DNA of 64,000 bases from an uncultured Roseobacter sp. (lineage in GTDB: Bacteria > Pseudomonadota > Alphaproteobacteria > Rhodobacterales > Rhodobacteraceae): contig CANKZM010000002.1 in the NCBI GenBank assembly GCA_947488305.1, positions 186,001 through 250,000 of the forward strand. The letters are read 5' to 3'. The position numbers were made by a program, and so were the translations under genes. Of this stretch, positions 17,424-26,099 are shown piece by piece. The notes under the pieces were generated by a model. The model saw nothing but the letters and a program-made list of their open reading frames with translations. It was not told the DNA's origin and did no database searches. Each line of letters begins with the position of its first letter. Positions within the stretch are counted from its first letter, which is position 1.

Positions 17424-18410
17424 TTAGCGCGTCCCATTCGTGAACTTCTTGCGCCGTTCCCTGATCCTGGTATCGGAGTCCAGCGTGCCGTCGTGGAACG
17501 ACCCAAACCATTTATCCCACGGCAATTCGAGCGACCCGTAGTTGCACTCGAAATAGCGGTGATGCATCTGGTGGTGGAAGGTCCCAAGCTTCAGTCGGTT
17601 CTTGTCCTTGATCACCATCCCCTCAAATCCGGTATGCGTCGTAGCTGCCGTGAGCGCGTAGTATTGCAGGTGAAAAAGAATGTGGATCGGGTGGGCCGCA
17701 ACCACAAAATGGATCAGGACTGAACCAAGAAAGATCAGATGCTCCACCGGATGCATCGCCATGCCGGACCAAGGACCCACGTTGATATTGCGGTGATGCA
17801 AAGCATGCACGTGTTTGTAGAAAAACGGTATGTGCAGAAAGCGATGTATCCAGTAAAAATAAAAACTCTCCCAAACAGGGATCAACAGGAAGAGCGCAAT
17901 GAACCAGATCGGGTTCGCGGCCCATGTCAACATCGGCGCGTATCCATTGGCCATCGCCCAGAACATCAAGACTTCATAGGCTGTCCAGACCGTCACGCCG
18001 CTGGCGATGGTCCAAAACATGTTGTCTCTGATTTGTCCGCCCAGGGTAAACTGTCGTCCATTTTTCATGAGCGGTCGCGGATCGTATTTCAACTCCTGCC
18101 CTTGTTTGGTGAAGGTGTAGAAATAAAGGTGAAGCCCGCCTGCCACGATAGTCATGAGCACAACGTTGCGCAGAAACATTTCTGCAATCCAACCGAAGGC
18201 GAGGGTCTGTGTTTCCTGAAGCGGGGGTTGGAACCAATAGAATGAAATACAAGCGATTACGACGATGATCAGCCGCTCGGTGAGGAAAAACCACGAGTTC
18301 CACATCCAGGCAAGCATCTGTCGGGGGCGGGGAGGCCACTGAAAGAACGGCGACACCTGAAGCGGCACGTCCGGAACATGGTGCCAGCCTTTGAGCGGTG
18401 CGTCCGACAT
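17424..18410 (-). CDS. Fatty acid hydroxylase / sterol desaturase family membrane protein
   Basis: This 328-residue integral membrane di-iron enzyme has four or more membrane helices and the histidine clusters of the superfamily: HRFLH (189-193), HALHH (202-206), and HHQMHH (279-284) followed by RYFECNYG. These histidines bind the di-iron centre that hydroxylates or desaturates lipids. The substrate (fatty acid, sterol or carotenoid) cannot be read from sequence. It diverges from a LysR regulator across about 100 bases, which makes that protein its likely regulator. Confidence 0.87.
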   Translation of the reverse strand: MSDAPLKGWHHVPDVPLQVSPFFQWPPRPRQMLAWMWNSWFFLTERLIIVVIACISFYWFQPPLQETQTLAFGWIAEMFLRNVVLMTIVAGGLHLYFYTFTKQGQELKYDPRPLMKNGRQFTLGGQIRDNMFWTIASGVTVWTAYEVLMFWAMANGYAPMLTWAANPIWFIALFLLIPVWESFYFYWIHRFLHIPFFYKHVHALHHRNINVGPWSGMAMHPVEHLIFLGSVLIHFVVAAHPIHILFHLQYYALTAATTHTGFEGMVIKDKNRLKLGTFHHQMHHRYFECNYGSLELPWDKWFGSFHDGTLDSDTRIRERRKKFTNGTR

Positions 18411-18513
18411 GTTCGACCTCCTGCACGTAATTGCATTTTTGAGTGTCGCATGGATCTATTCATTGGAAAAATAGTATTATGTGAGAATTATGATCTGAAA
18501 TTAAGAGGTTTTG

Positions 18514-19434
18514 ATGCCCCTTACACTGAAAGCAATGCGTTATTTTACCGTTGCGCTGCGGCATGGAAACATCGCTAAGGCGGCGATGGAACTGAACATT
18601 GCGGCATCGGCGGTCTCGGCTGCTCTTGATCAGGTCGAGGCCGAATTCGGCTTGACCCTCGTGACCCGGCAACGTGCGCGCGGCATTCAGGCCACAGCGA
18701 GTGGCCGCGATATCGCCCGCAAATGCGAACTGCTACTGGAAGACTATCACTCCCTGCTTGCAGAGGGGGCGGACCTCAAACAATCGCTAAGCGGCACATT
18801 GAGGATTGGATATTACGCGCCTATCGCGCCGGCCTTTCTCCCACAAATTTTGGATAGCTTTCTGCCCGAACAAGGCGCGGTTCAGCTCGAAATTGACGAA
18901 TGTGACAATGATCAGGCGCAAGACGGCCTGATCGCAGGAAAATACGACGTGATCCTGTTTGTCGCGGAAGATGTAAGGCCAGCCGTGGAATACGATACTC
19001 TGATTGCGGCGCCGCCATACTGTCTTTTGCCTGCGGCGCATCCACTCGCGCATCAATCCGAAATTTCGATGGCCCAGATTGCCAAAGAGCCTCTGATTGT
19101 CCTGAACCGCCCTGTTGCCGCGTCCTATTATGAGGGCCTGTTTCAGCCGGGTACGCGCAGGGCGTCGGTCGCAGCCTATGCCAATTCGACTGAAATGGTC
19201 AGAAGCCTCGTGGCCTCGGGTCGTGGCTGCGCCATCCTGAACATGCGACCTCTGACGTCAGACAGCTACACTGGTGCAAAAGTCGTCGAGCGCCGGATAT
19301 CAGAGGCGTTGCCGCCGCTTACTCTTTCGGTGGGCTATGACAAAACGCGCCCGAGGCGGATCGTAAAAGAGTTTGCCGATGCCTGCCGACGACACTTTTC
19401 GAAACAGGGTCCGGAACGGTGTATTGTGGATTAA
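18514..19434 (+). CDS. LysR-family transcriptional regulator
   Basis: This 306-residue LTTR has an N-terminal winged helix-turn-helix (residues about 5-63, core NIAKAAMELNIAASAVSAAL) and a periplasmic-binding-protein-like effector domain (about 90-300). The ATG at 18514 follows AAGAGG by five bases and is preferred to the adjacent TTG. It diverges from the fatty-acid-hydroxylase gene and is convergent with the LDH2-family gene downstream. The target is most likely the divergent gene (inference). Confidence 0.88.
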   Translation: MPLTLKAMRYFTVALRHGNIAKAAMELNIAASAVSAALDQVEAEFGLTLVTRQRARGIQATASGRDIARKCELLLEDYHSLLAEGADLKQSLSGTLRIGYYAPIAPAFLPQILDSFLPEQGAVQLEIDECDNDQAQDGLIAGKYDVILFVAEDVRPAVEYDTLIAAPPYCLLPAAHPLAHQSEISMAQIAKEPLIVLNRPVAASYYEGLFQPGTRRASVAAYANSTEMVRSLVASGRGCAILNMRPLTSDSYTGAKVVERRISEALPPLTLSVGYDKTRPRRIVKEFADACRRHFSKQGPERCIVD

Positions 19435-19523
19435 GGAGTCGCAAGACAGGCAAAGCCTGAGGCCGCAGCATTGCGGCCCACAGCTGCTACTGAAGCACGC
19501 CATGAGGTTGGATGCTCACTTGC

Positions 19524-20600
19524 TCAAGCTGGGCTTTCGCCCGAAAAAGGCTGGCTAAGCCCGCAGTCCACCGCAAGCGCATTCAAATCTCGACGTAGCG
19601 CGGGGTTAAGCGTCAATCCTTCTTTGCGCCGCGCTTCGGCTGCGGCGGTCCGCCCATCCCCGGGCATGCGGACCGGATCGTGACCCGGCAGGGGCGCGGA
19701 GGCACGCATTTCGGCAAATATGCGCGCGGCGGTTTCCGCGAAATCATCTGCCATGCCAAAGGCTGCAGGATTGAGCGCCGCTACGAACTGCCCTGTGTTG
19801 GTGGAGGAGGTCGTGTCCTTTGTAAAATCGACCACATCGGACCCAAATGCTGCACCATTCAGAACCCCGGCCATCAAGCCGATTGCAACAGAAAGCCCGA
19901 AGCCTTTTGGGCCACCAATCGGCAACAGAAACCCTTCAGATTTACGTGCGGGATCGGTCAACGGATTTCCGTCGCGCCCTACCATCCAGCCCTCGGGCAT
20001 CGGTTGGCCTTGCTGCAACAGCGTTTTGATCTTTCCCATCGCAGCCACGGTTGTGGCCATGTCAAAGACAAATGGATCGGGCCCGGTCGTTGGGGCCGAG
20101 ATTGCAATAGGGTTGGTGCCGATCAACAGATCGGTGCCGCCGTAAGGTGGGACGTGATTTGCGCTGCCGACCGCCGCAGCCAGACCCAACATGCCGGTCT
20201 CGGCCTGGGGCCGAACATAAAGCGCCAGAGGGCCAGCATGGTTTCCTCGCCGGACGCCAACCCATCCGATACCTGTCGCGCGGGCTTTCTCGATGGCCAG
20301 ATCGCGTGCAACAGCCATGGCCAGATGTCCCAGCCCGTCATCTCCATCTATCACGGCTGTTGCAACGGTCTCCTGCGCAACGCTGATTTTTGGCGTAGGG
20401 TTGCAGCCCCCGCCGGCAAGCCGTGCAAGGTACTGCCGAAGTCGAAACACACCATGGGTGCCGTAGCCGTGTATGTCCGCTTCGACCATAAGCTCCGCCA
20501 CTTTTTCGGCGTCCCTCGCGATGACCCCGCGAGAGGCGAGCGCCTTGGCAACAAAGTCACGTAAATCAGCGGCAGCGATAGGGGTGAGATCAGTAGTCAC
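19524..20600 (-). CDS. LDH2/malate dehydrogenase-type (YlbC/ComC) oxidoreductase
   Basis: This 358-residue NAD(P)-dependent oxidoreductase belongs to the L-lactate/malate/ureidoglycolate/sulfolactate dehydrogenase family, which is unrelated to classical Rossmann LDHs. Characteristic segments are DIHGYGTHGVFRLRQYL near residue 46, VRRGNHAGPLALYV near 120 and LIGTNPIAISAP near 165. GTG at 20600 is preferred to a TTG nine bases upstream because of spacing from AAAGG. It is the last gene of the FAH/ABC-transporter operon and overlaps the permease gene. It probably oxidises or reduces a 2-hydroxy/2-oxo acid derived from the transported compound. Confidence 0.85.
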   Translation of the reverse strand: MTTDLTPIAAADLRDFVAKALASRGVIARDAEKVAELMVEADIHGYGTHGVFRLRQYLARLAGGGCNPTPKISVAQETVATAVIDGDDGLGHLAMAVARDLAIEKARATGIGWVGVRRGNHAGPLALYVRPQAETGMLGLAAAVGSANHVPPYGGTDLLIGTNPIAISAPTTGPDPFVFDMATTVAAMGKIKTLLQQGQPMPEGWMVGRDGNPLTDPARKSEGFLLPIGGPKGFGLSVAIGLMAGVLNGAAFGSDVVDFTKDTTSSTNTGQFVAALNPAAFGMADDFAETAARIFAEMRASAPLPGHDPVRMPGDGRTAAAEARRKEGLTLNPALRRDLNALAVDCGLSQPFSGESPA

Positions 20601-21456
20601 CTGCCCCAACCCTTTCTTTGTGCCAGAACACGACCTTTCGCTGGGTCCACTGGACGATCAGATATAATGCCAAACCCACAAGGCTGAGGTACAGGATCAA
20701 TGAAAAGACCCGGGGCGTGTTGAGCTGTGAAGCGGCAACGCGGATCAGCTCACCAAAACCTTTGCCGCCGCCCAGAAACTCACCAGTGATCGCACCTGCC
20801 ATGACGCCGACTGCACCGATTTTCAACCCTGTGAAAATCTGCGGCAAGCCGGTTGGCAGCTTCATCTTGATGAGGGTCTGCATTCTGCTTGCCCCCATGG
20901 TTTTGAACAGCATACGGGCGTTTTCGTCCGCAGCATGAAGACCTGCGGCGGTCCCGACAACAATTGGAAAGGTCGCAATGAATGCGGCGAGAGCAACTTT
21001 GGATTCGATACCAAAGCCAAGCCATGCAACGAAAAGAGGCGCAAAGGCGACCTTAGGCATTGTGTCGATCGCGACGAGATAGGGCATTACCGCTTTTTCA
21101 CCAAATGCGGTTTCTCCAACCAGCACGCCAAGCGAAAACCCGATCGCAATGGCGAGGGCGAAGCCGTAGATCACCTCCTTGATCGTGATCCAGAGCGCCC
21201 CAAGCATGTAACCGCCGCTCAAGAGATTGGTGCCCACGAAAATCATATCTTTCAGCGTTTCCATCGGGGTCGGCAGAATAATCGGCGAAACAAGACCGAG
21301 GCTTGTTACCAGTTGCCATGTGCCAATGAAGACAACAAAAACGAACGTCATCGCGATCCAGCGCGGGACGGAATCGATAAAGGCGATCTCCTGGACCCAA
21401 ACGGTATCCTCGTCGGTCACCGTATCGGCCGGTTTGTTGGTATGAAGGTCGGTCAC
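20590..21456 (-). CDS. ABC transporter permease, NitT/TauT (SsuC) type
   Basis: This 288-residue inner-membrane permease has six helices and the EAA loop near residues 175-195 (HAADENARMLFKTMGASRMQTL). The N-terminal 35 residues are hydrophilic. It belongs to the SsuC/TauC/NrtB family, whose substrates include sulfonates, nitrate, pyrimidine precursors and phthalate-like aromatics. It starts within the last codons of the ATPase gene (4-base overlap). Confidence 0.9.
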   Translation of the reverse strand: MTDLHTNKPADTVTDEDTVWVQEIAFIDSVPRWIAMTFVFVVFIGTWQLVTSLGLVSPIILPTPMETLKDMIFVGTNLLSGGYMLGALWITIKEVIYGFALAIAIGFSLGVLVGETAFGEKAVMPYLVAIDTMPKVAFAPLFVAWLGFGIESKVALAAFIATFPIVVGTAAGLHAADENARMLFKTMGASRMQTLIKMKLPTGLPQIFTGLKIGAVGVMAGAITGEFLGGGKGFGELIRVAASQLNTPRVFSLILYLSLVGLALYLIVQWTQRKVVFWHKERVGAGDY

Positions 21457-22262
21457 ATCTCCTCTCCCTTGTCCAGCATGCCTCGGATATGGTCCACGAT
21501 CTCACCAAATTTTGGCGTTGTCATCATGTCGAGCGTACGTGGCCGCGGCAGGTCCACCTTGACGATTTCAGCGATGCGGCCAGGGCGTGGCTTCATCACG
21601 ACAATATCGTCGGACAGGATCACGGCTTCCTGAATCGAGTGCGTCACGAGGAACGCCGTAGCATCTTGTTCGATGCAAATGCGCTGCAACTCCATGTTCA
21701 TCATGTCTCGTGAAAGCTCGTCGAGCGCACTGAATGGTTCATCTAATAAAAGAACAGCGGGTTCCGTAATCAGCATCCGGCAGATCGATGCGCGTTGCGC
21801 CATGCCTCCGGAAAGCTCGTTCGGGTAGACATTCTCGAACCCTTTCAGCCCCACGATGTCCAGTAGCTCATGGGCCTTTTCCAGAGCATTTTTGGCGGCG
21901 GCTTTGCCGTCGCGGATTTCAATTGGCAGCACGATGTTTTCAACGGCTGTTTTCCACGGAAACAAAGTCGCCTGCTGAAACATCATTCCGATGTCGCGGC
22001 GGGGTCCGGTCACCGGTTCGCTTTGTAGAATGACGCGGCCCTTTGAAGGTGGGATCAGCCCCGCCATGATCTTGAGAAGGGTGGATTTCCCGCATCCGCT
22101 GGATCCGATGACGGACGTGAAACTGCCATGTCTGAGTGTCAGGCTGACATCCTCAAGGGCGACCACCGAATTACGTGCATAGGTCTTACTGACACGGGTC
22201 AATTCGTAGACCGGCGCGCCCGTAGGCGCGCCAGAGTATTCTTGTGCTATCGCAGCGTTCAT
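21453..22262 (-). CDS. ABC transporter ATP-binding protein, NitT/TauT type
   Basis: This 269-residue ATPase has Walker A GSSGCGKST (near 56-64), signature LSGGMAQR, Walker B LLLDEPFSALDE and switch VTHSIQEA, all standard for the SsuB/TauB/NrtD group. It overlaps the binding-protein gene upstream and the permease downstream by four bases each, so subunits are made in a coupled way. Confidence 0.93.
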   Translation of the reverse strand: MNAAIAQEYSGAPTGAPVYELTRVSKTYARNSVVALEDVSLTLRHGSFTSVIGSSGCGKSTLLKIMAGLIPPSKGRVILQSEPVTGPRRDIGMMFQQATLFPWKTAVENIVLPIEIRDGKAAAKNALEKAHELLDIVGLKGFENVYPNELSGGMAQRASICRMLITEPAVLLLDEPFSALDELSRDMMNMELQRICIEQDATAFLVTHSIQEAVILSDDIVVMKPRPGRIAEIVKVDLPRPRTLDMMTTPKFGEIVDHIRGMLDKGEEM

Positions 22263-23287
22263 CCGCCGGCAGCCTCACTTCCGAGTGCTGCAAATTCGTT
22301 CGTCCAGGCGGCACTCAAATCATCAAGAGGCGCGGCAATCTCGCCACCGGCAACGAGCGCATCCTGCCACTCGGCCCAGACCTCTTCGGGATACCATCCC
22401 AGATGTGGGCTGCCTTCTGGCGGGATCGTCTTAGAGCGCACAGCGTCGAACAACGCGGATTGGAACTCCTTATCCTCGCCTTCCTGAGGGTTGCCAGCCG
22501 CAAGGTGAGCGAGCACCGCTTCGCGGTTCGCATCATCCAGCGCGAAAGCGTGACCGCGGGCAAAGGCACGGCTCCAACCTTCGACCAGTTCGCGATCGTT
22601 CGCGATAGTATTGGCCATTGTTGCAATGCCATTGCCAAAGAAGCGGCCGAACTCTGCAGGTGTAATGTCGCGCACTGCCATGCCACGCTGGTTCAGGATA
22701 GCCGTATCAGCAGTTGATGCGGAGTATGCGTCGATTTCGTTATTCAGGAACGCTGCTGTCGCCGGGCCGCCATCGCCAACGGTCAGGAATTCATAATCCT
22801 CCCCTTCGGTCATGCCGGCACCTGTCATCACGTTACGGGCAAAGCCCACTTCCGCACCATCCGCGGTTCCCGTGCCGATCACTTTACCACGAAGCTGTTC
22901 GACAGTCTGAACGTCGGAATCCTGCTGCACAGCGATACCGAAATTGCTGCGCGCAGCGACATTATAGATGTGGACCGCTTCGACGCCGCGAGACCGGGCA
23001 GCGATCAGCGGACCAGGGCCTGGTCGACCGAAATGGGCCTGTTCCGCCGATAGCGCCTGAAGGACAGCGCCTGATCCATTAATGGCCTCGACGGTCACGT
23101 TCAGGCCTTCTTCTTCGAAATAGCCTTCGCCGATGGCGACGAAAACTGGAAATGAGTTAATGGCAGACGGGCTTGGCTGCACAAAGGTTATGTCGCGCAG
23201 GCTTTGCGCAAGCGCTGACGTGCCCAACAAACCTGTGGCCGGTACGGCAGCAAGTAATGAGGCGGTAAACTCTCTTCTGTTCATCAT
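22259..23287 (-). CDS. ABC transporter substrate-binding protein, SsuA/THI5-like
   Basis: This 342-residue binding protein has an N-terminal signal with a twin-arginine-like MMNRREFTASLLAAVPATG and cleavage after SALA. The mature domain follows the NMT1/THI5-like fold (ITFVQPSPSAINSFPVFVAIGEGYFEEEGLN). AGGGAGG lies ten bases before the first ATG. It belongs to the same operon as the upstream FAH-family gene, which suggests that the imported molecule is an acid processed by FAH and LDH2-type enzymes. The ligand is unknown. Confidence 0.88.
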   Translation of the reverse strand: MMNRREFTASLLAAVPATGLLGTSALAQSLRDITFVQPSPSAINSFPVFVAIGEGYFEEEGLNVTVEAINGSGAVLQALSAEQAHFGRPGPGPLIAARSRGVEAVHIYNVAARSNFGIAVQQDSDVQTVEQLRGKVIGTGTADGAEVGFARNVMTGAGMTEGEDYEFLTVGDGGPATAAFLNNEIDAYSASTADTAILNQRGMAVRDITPAEFGRFFGNGIATMANTIANDRELVEGWSRAFARGHAFALDDANREAVLAHLAAGNPQEGEDKEFQSALFDAVRSKTIPPEGSPHLGWYPEEVWAEWQDALVAGGEIAAPLDDLSAAWTNEFAALGSEAAGG

Positions 23288-23347
23288 TGTGTTCTGTCCT
23301 CCCTAAAGTGTTTCGCCCTCTGGCAACTGTCTGATGCAGCTTGGGCC

Positions 23348-24274
23348 TTACACGGCGCGCACAGTATTGCTGAGCGTGCCGATCCCTGAAATTTCGCAAA
23401 CGACCGTGTCGCCGTGTTTGAGGAACTTTGGCGGTTCCATTGCATAGCCAACACCTGACGGCGTACCGGTCGCGATAATGTCGCCGGGCTCGAGCGTCAT
23501 CCCTTCGGAGAGGGAAGCGATAAGCGTCGGAATGTCGAAAATCATATCAGCGGTGTTGCCGTCCTGACGTTGTTCTCCGTTCACTTTCAGCCCGATCGAA
23601 AGTGAATGCGGGTCGGCAATCGAATCTGCAGTTTCGATCCAGGGGCCAAGCGGGCAAGAGCCATCCAACCCTTTGCCCTTGAAGTATTGACCGCCATGGC
23701 GACGCTGAACGTCTCTTGCGGTGATATCGTTAAGGATCGTGTAGCCAAAGATGTGGTCCATCGCGTTGTCCGCCGCAATGTTTCGGCCCGCTTTGCCAAT
23801 CACAACGGCCAATTCAACCTCGTAGTCGATCGCTTCGGATACACTCGGAAAGACCAGCACGTCGCCATCAGGCGGCACAATTGCAGTTGGCGGCTTGGTG
23901 AAAAAGACCGGATGTTCGGTCACACCAACATTCTGCTTTTGAGCCCTGTCCCCCTCGGCAATGTGTTCTGCATAGTTTCGACCGACGCAAAAAACGTTTT
24001 TTCGGGGATTGGGAATTGGCGCTTGAAGCGAGGCATCCCCGGGTGCAAGTGCGGCGGCATGATTTCCAGCCTCGGCATCAGCCACCAAAGCGCTAAGCCG
24101 TGCCAGCGCTTCGGCACCGCCATCAATCACTGACTGCATTGATGCACCTTGAAGTGCCGCGACCCCGGGGCCCGTAAGGCCCTGAGCGGCCTTTGCAATG
24201 TCCACCATTTTGCCGTCGTTCAAAATCGCGACGCAGACGTCTTTTTCGTCCACAGAAACTGTTGCCAATCGCAC
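23348..24274 (-). CDS. Fumarylacetoacetate hydrolase (FAH) family protein 1
   Basis: This 308-residue FAH-family protein has an N-terminal domain of about 80 residues and a C-terminal FAH barrel: VFCVGRNYAEHIAEG, the E-x-E metal motif in DYEVELAVVIG, DITARDVQRRHGGQYFKGK and ATGTPSGVG. Members hydrolyse C-C bonds of acylpyruvates or act as hydratases and decarboxylases. It is the first gene of an operon continuing into the NitT-type transporter and LDH2-family dehydrogenase, divergent from an FCD GntR regulator. It is one of three paralogues within 12 kb. Confidence 0.88.
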   Translation of the reverse strand: MRLATVSVDEKDVCVAILNDGKMVDIAKAAQGLTGPGVAALQGASMQSVIDGGAEALARLSALVADAEAGNHAAALAPGDASLQAPIPNPRKNVFCVGRNYAEHIAEGDRAQKQNVGVTEHPVFFTKPPTAIVPPDGDVLVFPSVSEAIDYEVELAVVIGKAGRNIAADNAMDHIFGYTILNDITARDVQRRHGGQYFKGKGLDGSCPLGPWIETADSIADPHSLSIGLKVNGEQRQDGNTADMIFDIPTLIASLSEGMTLEPGDIIATGTPSGVGYAMEPPKFLKHGDTVVCEISGIGTLSNTVRAV

Positions 24275-24411
24275 TCGGCGTTCCTCCCTCGTGCTGCCTT
24301 CCGGCGGCGCATAGGCAAATGAGCGAGCGACTCACCGCCGGTTTTCTTGCTATATAAGTTGGACGAGTTGGGGTAAGGATCAATCAACCAATCACCAAAT
24401 TGGGCGAGCTT

Positions 24412-25092
24412 ATGGCCGGGACCGATGACCTTTCGCACAGACTACGTGACCTCATAGACAACGCCGGATATCGGCATAACGACCGTATTCCGCCGGAACG
24501 TGAGCTGTGTGAGAGACTGGGGACGACACGAAACCAGTTGCGCAAGGCACTGGCGGACCTTGAAGCCCATGGGCGTATCTGGCGTCACGTTGGACGGGGA
24601 ACATTTGTTGGTGCGCGGCCCGTACTCAACCTGCAAGATATTACCTATCTAAGGGATCAGATAAAACCGGAGCAGGTGGTTGCCGTACGTTTTAACATCG
24701 AACCCGAATTGAGCCGGTTGGCTGCCAGCCATGCCAGCAAATCCGACTGCGAACAGATGAAAATCTGCGCAAAAAAATGTCAGGATGCAGAAGACTGGCG
24801 CACCTATGAGGCATGGGACAATAACCTGCACCATGCGATTGCACGTGCGACCCGTAATCAGCTCTACTTGTATTTTTTCGAGACCCTGAATTCTGTGCGG
24901 CGTTCCATCGTATGGGGGCAACCACGCGAAACGCGCGGGCCGGTTCGCAACTACTCCAGCTTTATCGAGCATGATGAAATCGTGTCTGCGATCTCGATGG
25001 GCAAGGGTGATGTTGCTGCCGACGCCATGCGACGGCACCTTCGTTCAGTTTACTCTCGTGTCTTGCCCGACAGCATCCCGGAGGCAAATTGA
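24412..25092 (+). CDS. GntR-family regulator, FCD type
   Basis: This 226-residue FadR/FCD-type regulator has a winged helix in residues about 8-72 (RIPPERELCERLGTTRNQLRKAL as recognition segment) and an FCD effector domain with DNNLHHAIA as part of the metal/ligand site. The ATG at 24412 is preferred to a TTG at 24400 because GGGCGAG sits just before it. It diverges from the FAH1-ABC-LDH2 operon and precedes FAH2 and the FAD/FeS dehydrogenase on the same strand, so it probably controls both units. Confidence 0.86.
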   Translation: MAGTDDLSHRLRDLIDNAGYRHNDRIPPERELCERLGTTRNQLRKALADLEAHGRIWRHVGRGTFVGARPVLNLQDITYLRDQIKPEQVVAVRFNIEPELSRLAASHASKSDCEQMKICAKKCQDAEDWRTYEAWDNNLHHAIARATRNQLYLYFFETLNSVRRSIVWGQPRETRGPVRNYSSFIEHDEIVSAISMGKGDVAADAMRRHLRSVYSRVLPDSIPEAN

Positions 25093-25280
25093 GAGGGTTT
25101 CGCCTTGAACCAATCAAAGAAATGGTTGGGGGTTTGGCAGTCGCGACCACTTGCCAATCTTACGCAAACGCTGCGAATAAACGGAATAAACGCGTCATGC
25201 CAAGCGAGCACCATGTGTTCCGCCATTGGTCCAGCCTTTCTGATGGAACGTCTTGGCATTAATTTCTCAGGAGAAAGCCA

Positions 25281-25964
25281 GTGAACGATCATGTAATACC
25301 CGCGCCCAAAACCCATACCATTCCCACACAAGACGGTGGTACGTTTCCGGTGCGGCGGGTTTACTGCATTGGTCGTAACTTCGCAGCCCACGCGGTCGAG
25401 ATGGGGCACGATCCGGACCGCGAACCTCCGTTCTTTTTCCAAAAAAACCCAAATAATCTCGATGCTTCGGGCGAGTTTCCCTATCCACCGCATACGTCGG
25501 ATGTGCACCATGAAGTTGAACTGCTTGTGGGCCTCAAATCTGGCGGCACCAACATTCCCGTAAGCGATGCGCTTGATCATGTGTGGGGCTATGGTGTTTC
25601 GCTCGATATGACCCGCCGCGATCTGCAAGGTGAAATGAAGAAGATGGGACGTCCCTGGGAAATCGGGAAAGCCTTCGAGAGGTCGGGACCCGTTGGGCCT
25701 CTGCGGCCTGTATCAGAGGTCGGTCACCCAGATAATGGTCGCGTCGCGCTCCATGTAAATGGCGATCTGCGTCAGGAAGGCGATCTGAACCAGATGATCT
25801 GGAAAGTTCCCGAAATGATTTCCTATTTGTCGGAATATTTTGAGCTGCAAGCAGGCGACGTCATCATGGCAGGAACGCCATCAGGGGTGAATGCGGTGGA
25901 GCGCGGAGACGATATGGAAGCGTCAATTGAAGGTGTTGGGACGCTCACCGTAAAGGTTGTTTAA
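25281..25964 (+). CDS. FAH family protein 2, fumarylpyruvate hydrolase-like
   Basis: This 227-residue single-domain FAH protein resembles NagK-type fumarylpyruvate hydrolases: CIGRNFAAHAVEMG, an HHEVELLVGL metal motif with E-x-E, DMTRRDLQGEMKKMGRPWEI and AGTPSGVNAVERGD. The GTG at 25281 follows AGGAG by seven bases. NagK splits fumarylpyruvate in gentisate breakdown, but no gentisate dioxygenase or maleylpyruvate isomerase is seen here, so the real substrate may differ. It sits 135 bases before the FAD/FeS dehydrogenase. Confidence 0.85.
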   Translation: MNDHVIPAPKTHTIPTQDGGTFPVRRVYCIGRNFAAHAVEMGHDPDREPPFFFQKNPNNLDASGEFPYPPHTSDVHHEVELLVGLKSGGTNIPVSDALDHVWGYGVSLDMTRRDLQGEMKKMGRPWEIGKAFERSGPVGPLRPVSEVGHPDNGRVALHVNGDLRQEGDLNQMIWKVPEMISYLSEYFELQAGDVIMAGTPSGVNAVERGDDMEASIEGVGTLTVKVV

Positions 25965-26099
25965 GACCTGAGTGACGAAATTCCGCGAGGGACCATTTCG
26001 GGATCGATTGGACCCGACCTGATCCTGCCAGTTCGAATTTACCTGTGGCAAGGTTTTCTGTCCTGCCACGGATCCGAACAGAGTGGGGATTTATAGATC

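Noticed and set aside
19680-20564. 294-codon + strand frame opposite the LDH2-family gene
   Set aside because: It is antisense to a gene with clear family motifs. Its composition is rich in Cys, Arg and Gly with no domain.
25050-25628. 192-codon - strand frame opposite FAH2
   Set aside because: It is antisense to the FAH2 gene, with no recognisable motifs and poor codon pattern.
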